Of a DNA stretch of 64,000 nucleotides, positions 42,828 to 51,436 are shown one piece after another (within the stretch, counting starts at the first letter, position 1; each line of letters starts with the position of its first letter). The DNA comes from Leifsonia sp. ZF2019 (GTDB lineage Bacteria; Actinomycetota; Actinomycetes; Actinomycetales; Microbacteriaceae), in contig NZ_CP065037.1 of NCBI RefSeq assembly GCF_019924635.1, positions 930,001 to 994,000 of the forward strand. Reading direction: 5' to 3'. The translations under genes and the position numbers were made by a program. The notes beneath the pieces are model-generated. The model did no database searches, was not told the origin of the DNA, and worked only from the letters and a program-made list of their open reading frames with translations.

Positions 42828-43712
42828 TCAGCCCTTGACCGCGCCGGTCAGGCCGCCGACGATCCGGCGTTCGAACAGGCTGAAGAAGATCAGGGCCGGG
42901 ATCATGGACAGGGAGGTGAAGGCGAGCACCTTCGCGGTGTCGACGGAGTACTGCGACGAGAACGCCTGCACTCCGAGCGGCAGCGTGAACGTCGCCTCGT
43001 TGTTGAGGATGAACAGGGGGAGGAGGTAGCTGTTCCAGCTGCCGATGAAGGCCAGGATGCCCGTCGTGATCACGCCGGGCAGCGACAGCCGCAGTACCAT
43101 CCGGAAGAAGAACCCGAGCCGGCTGCAGCCGTCGATGAAGGCGGCCTCCTGGATCTCGTCGGGGATCGCGCGCAGGAACGGCACCAGGATGATGATCGTC
43201 GTGGGCAGGGCGAACGCGATCTGGGGGATGATGACGCCCCCGAGCGAGTTCATCAGCCCGAGGTTGCGCACCACGATGTACAGCGGGGTGATGGCGACCG
43301 TGATCGGGAACATCAGTCCGGCGGCGAACAGGGCGTAGAGCACCCCGCGCCCGCGGAAGCTGTAGCGGGCGAGGACGTAGCTCGCCATCAGCCCCAGCGC
43401 GACCGCGCCGATCGTCGTCGCCAGGGCGGCGATCGTGGAGTTGAGCACCTGGCCCCAGAAGACGCTGCCGCCGAGCACGCCGAGGTAGTTCTGGACGTTC
43501 CACGGGTTCGGGAGGCCGGCCGGGTCGACCGTGATCTGGGAGTTGGTGCGGAAGCCGCCGAGGATGATGTAGGCGATCGGCACCAGCATGAGCGCGATCA
43601 CGACCAGGGCGATGAAGTACACCGCGGGCGACCCCCACGGGAGCGACTGCCGCTGCGCTTTGCGCTGGGCGCGGGAGGGGCGGGTCGGGCGGGATGCGGT
43701 GAGCGCGGTCAT
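42828..43712 (-). CDS. Carbohydrate ABC transporter permease, MalG type
   Basis: A 294-residue inner-membrane permease with six predicted helices. The coupling helix is EIQEAAFIDGCSRLGFFFRM, the EAA motif. The opening is basic and cytosolic (RPSRAQRKAQRQSLPWG). The ATG overlaps the MalF-type permease stop by 4 bases. The stop is followed by the GH3 gene. No ATPase gene lies in this operon, so the importer probably uses a shared MsiK-like ATPase encoded elsewhere, as is usual in actinobacteria. Confidence 0.94.
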   Translation of the reverse strand: MTALTASRPTRPSRAQRKAQRQSLPWGSPAVYFIALVVIALMLVPIAYIILGGFRTNSQITVDPAGLPNPWNVQNYLGVLGGSVFWGQVLNSTIAALATTIGAVALGLMASYVLARYSFRGRGVLYALFAAGLMFPITVAITPLYIVVRNLGLMNSLGGVIIPQIAFALPTTIIILVPFLRAIPDEIQEAAFIDGCSRLGFFFRMVLRLSLPGVITTGILAFIGSWNSYLLPLFILNNEATFTLPLGVQAFSSQYSVDTAKVLAFTSLSMIPALIFFSLFERRIVGGLTGAVKG

Positions 43713-44755
43713 CGCGCCTTCCTTCCGGTTCGGGGGGCCTTCGCCGGCTCCGTGAGCGCGCCGGCGGTGTCGCGGCGGAGCACGAAGCGCTGGTAGACCA
43801 GGGCGACGATGAGCGAGATGAGGAAGATCACGACCGCGACCGCGTTGCCGTAGCCGTAGTTGCCGGCGTTGCGGCCGTTGGCCACCATGTAGGTCGCCAT
43901 CGTCGAGGTGCCCGCGGTGGAGGCCACGTACTGTCCCCAGATGATGTAGACGAGGTCGAAGAGCTGCAGCGCGCCGATGATCGAGAGGAACGCCCAGATG
44001 CGCAGGGTCGGCCCGAGCAGCGGCAGCGTGATCCGGCGCTGGATCTGCCAGTAGGACGCCCCGTCGAGCGCCGCCGCCTCGTAGAGCTCCTCCGGCACGC
44101 CCTGCAGACCGGCCAGGAAGAGGATGACCGCGAAGCCCACGTACTTCCAGGTCAGGATGCCCATCAGGGTCCAGATGGCGATGTTCGGGTCGGACAGCCA
44201 GTCGTGGGCGAGGGCGCCGAGCCCCAGGTTCTCGAGCGCCCCGTTGAGTGCGCCGTTGGTCTGGAGCATGAGGCTCCATCCCGTCCCGACCACCACCTCC
44301 GAGATGACGTAGGGCACGAAGATCAGCACGCGGATGAGGGACTGCCCGCGCATCCGGCGATTCAGCAGCAGGGCGAGCAGGATGGCGATCGGCCCCTGCA
44401 GGACGAGCGACATGACGACGATGAAGGCGTTGTGCCCGAGGGCCTGGAGGAAGGCGGGGTCGGTCAGGATGACGACGTAGTTCTGGAGGCCGACGAAGTC
44501 CGTGGGCGGTCCGTAGCCCGCCCAGCGGTAGAAGCCGTAGTACGCCGCCATCACGACCGGGAAGATCACGAAGGCGAGGAAGACGAGGACGGCCGGGCCG
44601 GCCAGCAGGGCGATCTCCGCCCGGCCGGCCCAGCCCAGTCCGCGTCGGCGGCGGCGCGGCGACAGCGGGGGCGCCGCGATCGCGTCGCCCCCGCTGTGCT
44701 GCGCGAGATCCGCCTGCGGCAGGAGTGCCGAGGGTGTCTCGCGGGTGTTGCTCAC
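43709..44755 (-). CDS. Carbohydrate ABC transporter permease, MalF type
   Basis: A 348-residue permease. The long cytosolic N-terminus (about 45 residues, ending PPLSPRRRRRGLGWAGRAE) precedes six helices. The EAA coupling motif is ELYEAAALDGASYWQIQRRI. I chose GTG 44755 (VSNTRETPS), 10 bases after the binding-protein stop with GAGGA in front of it; the frame is open further upstream but would overlap the preceding gene. It pairs with the 42828 permease to form the membrane channel of the xyloside importer. Confidence 0.93.
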   Translation of the reverse strand: MSNTRETPSALLPQADLAQHSGGDAIAAPPLSPRRRRRGLGWAGRAEIALLAGPAVLVFLAFVIFPVVMAAYYGFYRWAGYGPPTDFVGLQNYVVILTDPAFLQALGHNAFIVVMSLVLQGPIAILLALLLNRRMRGQSLIRVLIFVPYVISEVVVGTGWSLMLQTNGALNGALENLGLGALAHDWLSDPNIAIWTLMGILTWKYVGFAVILFLAGLQGVPEELYEAAALDGASYWQIQRRITLPLLGPTLRIWAFLSIIGALQLFDLVYIIWGQYVASTAGTSTMATYMVANGRNAGNYGYGNAVAVVIFLISLIVALVYQRFVLRRDTAGALTEPAKAPRTGRKAR

Positions 44756-44765
44756 GGGTCGGTCC

Positions 44766-46052
44766 TCAGCCCTTCTTGGCGGCGTCGTTCGCGGCCTGGA
44801 TGAGGCCCTTCGCGTCGCTCTTGCCCGCAAGCATGTCGACGACCGCCACGTTGAGCGCGTTGCCGATGTTCTGGCCCAGGACCGTGTCCAGCCACTGCGA
44901 GACGAACGGGGCTTTGTTGTAGACGGCGAGCACGTCCTGCAGGTAGGGCTCGGTGACCGCCTTCTGCGCCTCGGTGTTGACCGGCGGAGCGTTGAAGGCC
45001 TTGTAGTAGTCGGTCTGGACCGGGGTGGTCGCCAGGTAGTTCAGGAAGTCGGCGCACTCCTTCGGGGCCTTGACCGAGCAGGAGTAGCCGTCGACGCCGC
45101 CCATGATCGATCCCGGCTCGCCCTTTCCGCCCTGCACCTCGGGGAACGGGTAGAAACCGAGGTCGGGAAGCGGCTTCTGGTCCGGGGTGAGCGAGGCGAT
45201 CACTCCCGGGTCCCAGGCGCCCATGAGCTCCATGCCCGCCTTGTGGTTGGCGAGCAGGCCCGCCGAGCTGGAGGCCCCCTGCTGGGCGGAGGTCGTCAGG
45301 AAGCCGTCGTTGAACGGCTTGGTGTCGGAGAAGTTCTGCAGGTCCTCGGCGGCCTTCAGCCAGCACGAGTCCGAGAAGCTCTTCGAGTCGGCCGTCTTCT
45401 CCATCGTCGCCGGGGCGCACTCGCGCAGCGCGAACCAGTAGAACCAGTGGGCGGCGGGCCAGGCGTCCTTCGCGCCGAGGGCGATCGGGGCCACACCGGT
45501 CGCCTTGAGCTTGCTGACGTCGCTGTTGAGGTCGTCGATCGTGGCGGGAGCCTCGGTGATCCCGGCCGCGCTGAAGAGGTCCTTGCTGTACCAGAGGCCG
45601 CCGGGCAGGACGGCGATGGGCATGGCCCACACCTTGTCCTGGTACGTCTCCGACTTGAACGACCCCTCGGAGATGACCTTCTTGGTGTCGGCCGACACCT
45701 TGTTGGTGATGTCCATCAGCTGGCCGGCCTGGACCATGGCCGCCATCTTGCCGCCGCCGCGCTGCAGGAAGATGTCCGGCGCGTCACCCGAGTTGAGCGC
45801 GGTCTGCAGCTTGCCGTCGAGGTCCTCGTTCTGGATGGCCTGGATCTTGATGGTGACGTTGGGGTTCTCCTTCTCGAACCCGGCGACCGCGGTCTTCCAG
45901 AACTCCTGACCGGGACCGGTCGTCGAGTTCTGCCAGAGGGTCATGCTGACCTTGCCGCCGCCGGCGTCGTCGGACGTGCCGCTGCAGCCGCTCAGCGCGA
46001 GCGCGCCGACCGCGACGACCGAAGCCCCGATGAGGAGTCTCTTCGCTTTCAT
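44766..46052 (-). CDS. Sugar ABC transporter substrate-binding lipoprotein, family 1
   Basis: A 428-residue lipoprotein. MKAKRLLIGASVVAVGALAL is the signal, followed by the lipobox LSGC at about residue 23. The mature part opens VSMTLWQNSTTGPGQEFWKT, the normal start of SBP_bac_1 proteins. RECAPATMEK and DSCWLKAAED hold two cysteines that could form a disulphide in the extracytoplasmic domain. It is the first gene of the minus-strand operon that continues with two permeases, GH3, xylA and xylB, so a xylo-oligosaccharide is the likely ligand. Its promoter region faces the divergent LacI gene. Confidence 0.94.
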   Translation of the reverse strand: MKAKRLLIGASVVAVGALALSGCSGTSDDAGGGKVSMTLWQNSTTGPGQEFWKTAVAGFEKENPNVTIKIQAIQNEDLDGKLQTALNSGDAPDIFLQRGGGKMAAMVQAGQLMDITNKVSADTKKVISEGSFKSETYQDKVWAMPIAVLPGGLWYSKDLFSAAGITEAPATIDDLNSDVSKLKATGVAPIALGAKDAWPAAHWFYWFALRECAPATMEKTADSKSFSDSCWLKAAEDLQNFSDTKPFNDGFLTTSAQQGASSSAGLLANHKAGMELMGAWDPGVIASLTPDQKPLPDLGFYPFPEVQGGKGEPGSIMGGVDGYSCSVKAPKECADFLNYLATTPVQTDYYKAFNAPPVNTEAQKAVTEPYLQDVLAVYNKAPFVSQWLDTVLGQNIGNALNVAVVDMLAGKSDAKGLIQAANDAAKKG

Positions 46053-46167
46053 GTGATTCCAACCCGTTCTCTTCGTTGAGTGACGCCGCAGGGAGGGCGC
46101 CGTGGTGGTGTCAGGGGTCCGGGAGGGCATCCCGGCGGTCCTCAGTGTGACAATCGGCCGGAGGGGT

Positions 46168-46197
46168 GTCAAACGTTTTCAATATCGTTTTCAAGCG
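46168..46197. promoter_or_regulatory. Tandem LacI-type operators in the 46052/46225 divergent region
   Basis: GTCAAACGTTTTCAA (46168-46182) and ATATCGTTTTCAAGCG (46182-46197) share CGTTTTCAA on a 17-base pitch. AAACGTTT is the standard LacI-family palindrome centre. Binding here would control both the importer operon and the LacI gene. Confidence 0.7.
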
Positions 46198-46210
46198 CCG
46201 TTTCCGATGC

Positions 46211-46216
46211 TAGGCT
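46211..46216 (+). promoter_or_regulatory. -10 of a probably leaderless LacI mRNA
   Basis: TAGGCT ends 8 bases before ATG 46225, and no ribosome site is visible. Confidence 0.5.
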
Positions 46217-46224
46217 CGCGCTCC

Positions 46225-47220
46225 ATGAGCCGACCAACGATCAACGACGTCGCCGCTGCGGCGGGCGTCTCGGTCGCGACGGTGTCCAAGGCGGTGAACG
46301 GCCGGTACGGCGTGGCCGTCGCCACCGTCGAGCGCGTCCTGCAGGTGGTCGAGGAGCTCGGCTACGAGTCCAGCCTGGTCGCGAGCAGCATGCGCTCGCG
46401 GCAGACCGGCGTCATCGGCGTCCTCGTGGCGGACTTCGAGCCGTTCAGCGCGGAGATCCTCAAAGGGGTCGGCGCGGCTCTGCACGACTCGCGGTACGAC
46501 CTCCTGGCGTACAGCGGATCGCGTCAGCTCTCGCCCGAGGGGTGGGAGCGCCGTTCGCTCAGCCGGCTGAGCGGCACGCTGATCGACGGGGTCATCATGG
46601 TGACGCCGACGGTGGTGAACGTCTCGGCCGACGTCCCGATCGTCGCGATCGACCCGCACACGGGCCGGGCGGACCTCCCGACCGTGGAGTCGGACAGCTT
46701 CGGCGGCGCGCGGCACGCGACCCGCTTCCTCGCCGGGCTCGGGCACCGGCGCATCGGCTTCGTCGCCGGCCGGCCCGACCTGCGCTCCTCGAGTCTGCGC
46801 GACGCCGGCTACCGCCACGCTCTGGCGGAGTCCGGCCTCCCGTTCGACCCGGAGCTCGTGGCCGTGGGGCGCTACGAGCAGGACACGGGTCGCGGCGCCG
46901 CGAAGCGGCTCCTCACCGGACCCGACCGGCCGACGGCCGTCTTCGCTGCCAACGACCTGTCGGCGATCGCCGTGCTGGACGTCGCCGCCGAACTCGGCCT
47001 CAGCGTCCCGGGAGACCTCTCGGTCGTCGGCTTCGACGATGTCCCGGAGGCCGCCCAGTCGTCGCCGCCGCTCACCACTGTGCGCCAGCCCATCCAGCAG
47101 CTCGGCGCGGCCGCGGTATCGCTGCTGACCGCCCTGCTCGCGGGCGAGGAGCCGGAGAAGACCCACCTGGTGCTGCCGACCCGCCTGATCGAGCGGGGCA
47201 CGACCGCGCCGCCGCGCTGA
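46225..47220 (+). CDS. LacI-family transcriptional regulator of the xyloside operon
   Basis: A 331-residue LacI repressor. The DNA-binding part TINDVAAAAGVSVATVSKAV and the hinge ESSLVASSMRSRQTG are typical. The effector domain ends SVVGFDDVPEAAQSSPPLTT. It is divergent from the family-1 binding-protein gene, with tandem AAACGTTT-type operators between. It is therefore the expected local repressor of the importer-GH3-xylAB operon and of itself, relieved by xylobiose, xylose or a related sugar. Confidence 0.93.
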   Translation: MSRPTINDVAAAAGVSVATVSKAVNGRYGVAVATVERVLQVVEELGYESSLVASSMRSRQTGVIGVLVADFEPFSAEILKGVGAALHDSRYDLLAYSGSRQLSPEGWERRSLSRLSGTLIDGVIMVTPTVVNVSADVPIVAIDPHTGRADLPTVESDSFGGARHATRFLAGLGHRRIGFVAGRPDLRSSSLRDAGYRHALAESGLPFDPELVAVGRYEQDTGRGAAKRLLTGPDRPTAVFAANDLSAIAVLDVAAELGLSVPGDLSVVGFDDVPEAAQSSPPLTTVRQPIQQLGAAAVSLLTALLAGEEPEKTHLVLPTRLIERGTTAPPR

Positions 47221-47296
47221 CCCGCCGCCTTTCCGCCTTGCGACCGTGCGACCGCGGCGCCTTGGGACATTCGCGGTGCGGCGCCGCGGCGCGTTC

Positions 47297-47381
47297 GTCC
47301 CGAACCGCAGCGGTCACGGCTGCGAGTGTCCCGAACCGCAGCGGTCACGGCCCCGGGTGTCCCGAGCCGCAGCCGTAGCGG
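47297..47381. repeat. 31-base tandem repeat, two full copies plus a diverged third
   Basis: The copies start at 47297, 47328 and 47359 with GTCCCGAACCGCAGCGGTCA; the third has base changes and is shorter. Just before it (47250-47270) lies an imperfect inverted copy (GCGACCGCGGCGCCTTGGGAC). It fills the space between convergent LacI and esterase genes. Confidence 0.85.
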
Positions 47382-47406
47382 CCACCGTCGGCGCGCGCGA
47401 GGCGCG

Positions 47407-48390
47407 TCAGCGCGCGAAGCGCTCCGCGAGCCAGCGGGCCTGCTTCTCCCAGTGGCGGGTGCCGCCCCCCTCGTGGTCGTTGAAGGCGTACACCTCGATC
47501 GTGCGGTCCGCCGAGGCGAGGTGGTTGTAGGCGGCGAATGTCGTCGAGGGCGGCACGATCGTGTCCATCAGGCCGACCGAGAAGAGGGCGGGCGCGTGGA
47601 TGCGGCGGGCGAAGTTGACCCCGTCGAAATACGACAGTGTGCGGAAGACATCGTCCACGCGGTCGCGATGCACCGACAGGTACTGCGCCAGCTCGACGAA
47701 CGGTCCGTCGGCCGCGACGTCCGCACCGCGACGGTACGCGCACAGGAAGGCGACGTCCGGCAGCACCGCGTTCACGCCCTCCGCGAGCGCCCCGGCCGCG
47801 ATCGCGATTCCGCCGCCCTGGCTGCCGCCGGTCACGGCGAGGAGCGACCGGTCGACGAACGGCAGCTCGCGGGCGGCGTCGACGGCCCGCACCGCGTCGG
47901 TGAACACGCGCCGGTAGTAGTAGTCGTCGGGGTTCTCGACGCCCCGGGTCATGAAGCCGGGGACGGCCGGTCCGGCGCCGTGCGGGTCGGCGGTCGCGCC
48001 TCCCGAGCCCCAGCGGCTGCCCTGGCCGCGCGTGTCCACCATCACGTGGACGTAACCCGCGAGCGCCCACAGGGTGTTGTCGCCGGGAAGCCCGCGGCCG
48101 CCGCCGTAGCCCTGATACTGCACGACGGCGGGGAGCGGGCCGTCGGCCTCCTTCGGACGCGTCACCCAGGCCTTCACCGGCTCCCCGCCGAAGCCCGGAA
48201 AGGTGAAGTCCTCGACGATCAGCTGCGTGATGGGCGTCTCGGCGGGCACGAGCACGGCCTCTCCGCCTGCGGCCCGCGCCTCCGCCAGAGTCTTCGTCCA
48301 GAACGCGTCGAAGTCGGCCGGCTGCTCGACCTCCGGGCGATAGGCGAGCAGCTCGGCATGGGTGAGGTCGGTGAGAGGCATGGCCGACAT
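47407..48390 (-). CDS. Acetyl xylan esterase/cephalosporin-C deacetylase-like (CE7, AXE1)
   Basis: A 327-residue alpha/beta hydrolase of carbohydrate esterase family 7. The early RGQGSRWGSGGATADPHG is the CE7 signature RGQG, the nucleophile Ser190 is in VTGGSQGGGIAI (GxSQG), the Asp is in LMDTIVPPSTTFAAYNH and the His in FNDHEGGGTRHW. It should remove acetyl groups from imported acetylated xylo-oligosaccharides. There is no signal peptide, as in other CE7 enzymes. Start ATG 48390 or 48381. The divergent LacI gene begins 17 bases away, so the two genes must have overlapping promoters. Confidence 0.93.
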   Translation of the reverse strand: MSAMPLTDLTHAELLAYRPEVEQPADFDAFWTKTLAEARAAGGEAVLVPAETPITQLIVEDFTFPGFGGEPVKAWVTRPKEADGPLPAVVQYQGYGGGRGLPGDNTLWALAGYVHVMVDTRGQGSRWGSGGATADPHGAGPAVPGFMTRGVENPDDYYYRRVFTDAVRAVDAARELPFVDRSLLAVTGGSQGGGIAIAAGALAEGVNAVLPDVAFLCAYRRGADVAADGPFVELAQYLSVHRDRVDDVFRTLSYFDGVNFARRIHAPALFSVGLMDTIVPPSTTFAAYNHLASADRTIEVYAFNDHEGGGTRHWEKQARWLAERFAR

Positions 48391-48407
48391 TGTGGCACAG
48401 TGACGGC

Positions 48408-49442
48408 ATGCCCGATCGCACGTCCCCCGCCTCCGCGCGTCCCACCCTCGAGGCGATCGCGCAGGAGGCGTCCGTCTCGCTCTCGACCGTCTCGAAAGTG
48501 CTGAACGGCCGCCCCGGGGTCTCCGCCGCGACCCGGGATCGCGTCGAGCGCCTCCTGCACCGCTCCGGCTACGCCCGCCGCGGTCTCGACCCCGAGCGCG
48601 GAGGGATGGTGGAGGTGGTGGTCGAGAACATCCAGAGCGAGTGGTCCATCGAGATCCTCCGCGGGGTGGAGCGCATCACCCGCGAGAACGGGCTGGTGCT
48701 CGCGCTCAGCGTGCTCGGCGACCACCACGGCGTCGGCGACGAGTGGATCGCGGGCGTACTGCAGCGCAAGCCGCTCGCGGTCGTGCTGCAGTTCTCCCAC
48801 CTCACTGCGACGCACCGCAGGCAGCTGCGCACCCGCAACATCCCCGTGGTCGTCGTCGATCCCGCGGGCGACCCGCCCGCGGACATGGCGGCCGTCGGCG
48901 CGACCAACTGGGCGGGCGGTGTCGCCGCCACCCGGCACCTCCTCGCCCTCGGCCACACCCGCATCGCGTGCGTCTCCGGCCCGACGGAGCTGATGTGCTC
49001 GCGCGCGAGGACCGCCGGGTACCAGTCGGCGCTCGCCGAGGCCGGGATCGCGTTCGACCCGGCCCTGACCGCGGTCGGCCGGTTCGGCCAGGCCGACGGG
49101 GAGCGCGCGGGCCGTCGCCTGCTGAGCCTCCCGGACCGCCCGACGGCCATCGTCGCCGCCAACGACATGCAGGCGCTCGGCGTCTACGACGCGGCCGCGG
49201 CGCTCGGGCTCCGCATCCCGGAAGACGTCTCCGTCGTCGGCTTCGACGACGTGCGGCCGGCGCTCTGGGCGCGTCCGCCTCTCACGACGGTGCGGCAGCC
49301 GCTGCAGGAGATGGCCGAGGAGGCGACCCGGCTGGCGCTGCGGATGCGCACAGGCGAGGCCGAGGCCACACGGATCGAGCTCGCGACCTCGTTCGTGGAG
49401 CGCAGTTCGACCGCGGCTCCCGCGGGCCGCCCCGCGGCGTGA
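48408..49442 (+). CDS. LacI-family transcriptional regulator
   Basis: A 344-residue LacI repressor with the HTH LEAIAQEASVSLSTVSKVLN and hinge YARRGLDPERGG, which is shorter and less conserved than usual. The effector domain ends SVVGFDDVRPALWARPPLTT. No ribosome site precedes ATG 48408, and a CACAGT box lies 6 bases upstream. It probably controls the divergent esterase and the Gfo/Idh-ThuA-Gfo/Idh set that follows, where GAAAGTTTTC (49448-49457) is an operator-like palindrome. Confidence 0.91.
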   Translation: MPDRTSPASARPTLEAIAQEASVSLSTVSKVLNGRPGVSAATRDRVERLLHRSGYARRGLDPERGGMVEVVVENIQSEWSIEILRGVERITRENGLVLALSVLGDHHGVGDEWIAGVLQRKPLAVVLQFSHLTATHRRQLRTRNIPVVVVDPAGDPPADMAAVGATNWAGGVAATRHLLALGHTRIACVSGPTELMCSRARTAGYQSALAEAGIAFDPALTAVGRFGQADGERAGRRLLSLPDRPTAIVAANDMQALGVYDAAAALGLRIPEDVSVVGFDDVRPALWARPPLTTVRQPLQEMAEEATRLALRMRTGEAEATRIELATSFVERSSTAAPAGRPAA

Positions 49443-49446
49443 TCCG

Positions 49447-49458
49447 CGAAAGTTTTCC
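49447..49458. promoter_or_regulatory. LacI-type operator-like palindrome CGAAAGTTTTCC
   Basis: The core GAAA-GT-TTTC is palindromic. It lies 77 bases before the Gfo/Idh start and 5 after the LacI stop. Confidence 0.45.
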
Positions 49459-49533
49459 AATCGGTCCGCGGTAACTTGCGGGCCCGATCCGCCCGCCGTT
49501 AGCGTCGCCACGACGGAGCGAAGGAGCAGCGCG

Positions 49534-50721
49534 ATGACGGACGCGGCGGGCCGCCTGCGGGTGGCGATGGTCGGCTACGGGTTCATGGGAGCCGCTCATT
49601 CGCAGGGCTGGCGGGTCGCTCCGCGATTCTTCGACCTGCCCGTCGAGCCGGTCATGAGCACCATCGTCGGGCGCGATGCCGGACGGGTGGAGGCAGCCCG
49701 GCAGCGGTTCGGCTGGGAACGGTCGGAGACCGACTGGCGCCGCGTGATCGACGACCCGGAGATCGACGTCGTCGACATCTGCTCGCCCGGCGCCTCGCAC
49801 GCGCAGATCGCGATCGCCGCCCTCGACGCCGGCAAGCACGTGCTGTGCGAGAAGCCGCTGGCCAACACCGTCGGCGAGGCGGAGGCCATGGTCGCCGCCG
49901 CCGAACGTGCGGCCCTTCGCGGCGAGCGCTCGATGGTGGGCTTCAGTTACCGCCGCGTGCCGGCCATCGGTTTCGCCCGGCGTCTGATCGCCGACGGCCG
50001 GCTCGGCGACATCCGGCAGCTGCGCGCCCTCTACCTGCAGGACTGGCTCACCGACGAGGAGGGCCCGATGACCTGGCGGCTCGACAAGGAGCAGGCGGGC
50101 TCGGGGTCGCTCGGCGACATCGGCGCGCACGCGATCGACCTGGTCGAGCATCTGACGGGCTCGCGGGTCGCGAGCGTCTCCGGTACGCTCGCGACCTTCG
50201 TGGAGGAGCGCCCGCTCCTGGGCGAGACCGTCGGGCTGTCGGGCACGGCGTCGGAGGAGCGCGGGCGGGTGACCGTCGACGACGCCGCCTGGTTCACGGC
50301 ACGCCTGGAGGGCGGGGCCGCCGCGGGGGCGATCGGCGCGTTCGAGGCGACCCGGTACGCCACCGGGCGCAAGAACGCGCTGCGGATCGAGCTCTCCGGC
50401 TCGCGCGGCGCGATCGCGTTCGACCTGGAGGCGATGAACGAGCTGCAGTTCTACGACGCGACCGCGCCGGCCGGCGAGCAGGGCTTCACCCGCATCCTCG
50501 TGACGGAGCCCGAGCACCCGTACATGGCGAACTGGTGGCCGACCGGGCACGCGATCGGCTACGAGCACGCCTTCACCCACCAGGTCGTCGACGTCGTCAC
50601 AGCCATAGCCACGGGCAGGGATCCCGAACCGTCGTTCGCGGACGGCCTCCGCATCCAGCGCGTCCTCGACGCCGTCACCCGCAGCGCCGCCTCCGGCAGC
50701 GCCTGGACCCCGACCGCGTAA
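49534..50721 (+). CDS. Gfo/Idh/MocA-family oxidoreductase
   Basis: A 395-residue oxidoreductase. The N-terminus VAMVGYGFMGAAHSQGWRVA is the Rossmann loop (GxGxMG), CEKPLANTVGEAEAMVAAAE holds the EKP motif, and SGSLGDIGAHAIDLVEHLTG the conserved Asp and His of the substrate site. ATG 49534 follows GGAGCGAAGGAG. This subgroup has a longer C-terminal domain. Its neighbours are a ThuA protein and another Gfo/Idh enzyme, so it probably acts in the same keto-sugar pathway. Confidence 0.92.
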   Translation: MTDAAGRLRVAMVGYGFMGAAHSQGWRVAPRFFDLPVEPVMSTIVGRDAGRVEAARQRFGWERSETDWRRVIDDPEIDVVDICSPGASHAQIAIAALDAGKHVLCEKPLANTVGEAEAMVAAAERAALRGERSMVGFSYRRVPAIGFARRLIADGRLGDIRQLRALYLQDWLTDEEGPMTWRLDKEQAGSGSLGDIGAHAIDLVEHLTGSRVASVSGTLATFVEERPLLGETVGLSGTASEERGRVTVDDAAWFTARLEGGAAAGAIGAFEATRYATGRKNALRIELSGSRGAIAFDLEAMNELQFYDATAPAGEQGFTRILVTEPEHPYMANWWPTGHAIGYEHAFTHQVVDVVTAIATGRDPEPSFADGLRIQRVLDAVTRSAASGSAWTPTA

Positions 50722-50743
50722 CCCGCGGCGCACGGAAGGAACC

Positions 50744-51436
50744 ATGACCAAGCAGGCCCTCGTCGTCCGCGGCGGCTGGGACGGGCATATGCCCGTCGAG
50801 ACCACGGACCTCTTCCTCCCCTTCCTGGAGACGAACGGGTTCACCGTGCGCGTCGAGGAGGCGCCCGCCGTGTACGCCGACGCGGCGTTCATGGACACCG
50901 TCGACCTCGTCCTCCAGATCAACACCATGAGCACGATCGAGCCGGCGGAGCTGGCCGGGCTGCAGCGCGCGGTGCTGAACGGCACGGGCCTGGCGGGGTG
51001 GCACGGCGGCATCGCCGACAGCTATCGCGACAGCGCCGACTACCTCCACATGATCGGCGGCCAGTTCGCCCACCACGCGGGCAAGGATCCGGCCGAGCGC
51101 ACCGGCGCCCAGGACGACAACTACATCCCCTACACCGTGCACATCACGGAGCTCGGGCGTACGCATCCCATCACCGCGGGCATCGACGACTTCGATCTGG
51201 TCACCGAGCAGTACTGGGTGCTCTCCGACGAGTACAACGACGTGCTGGCCACGACCACGCAGGAGGTGCGGCCGTGGGACGCGTGGAACCGTCCGGTGAC
51301 CGCGCCCGCGATCTGGACCCGCCAGTGGGGCGAGGGACGCGTGTTCGTCTCCGCGCCCGGGCACCGGTTGGAGGTCGTCGCGAGCGAGCCCGTCCGCACC
51401 ATCATCGAGAGGGGCCTGCTGTGGGCCGCCCGCTGA
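50744..51436 (+). CDS. ThuA-like domain protein
   Basis: A 230-residue ThuA-family protein, the fourth in the window. It opens KQALVVRGGWDGHMPVETTD, has LAGWHGGIADSYRDSADY, HPITAGIDDFDLVTEQYW and the late WGEGRVFVSAPGHRLEV. This variant (RGGWDGH start and WHGG centre) forms a subgroup distinct from the 7913 and 14608 proteins. It follows the Gfo/Idh gene by 22 bases with AAGGAA as ribosome site, and its 3' end overlaps the next gene by 16 bases. Confidence 0.87.
   Translation: MTKQALVVRGGWDGHMPVETTDLFLPFLETNGFTVRVEEAPAVYADAAFMDTVDLVLQINTMSTIEPAELAGLQRAVLNGTGLAGWHGGIADSYRDSADYLHMIGGQFAHHAGKDPAERTGAQDDNYIPYTVHITELGRTHPITAGIDDFDLVTEQYWVLSDEYNDVLATTTQEVRPWDAWNRPVTAPAIWTRQWGEGRVFVSAPGHRLEVVASEPVRTIIERGLLWAAR

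Noticed and set aside
40455..43796. A 1113-codon open frame on the plus strand
   Set aside because: It is antisense to GH3, the permease and the xylA leader, has no recognisable domain, and its composition (Arg, Gly, His, Val-rich) is that of a codon-position shadow in high-GC DNA.
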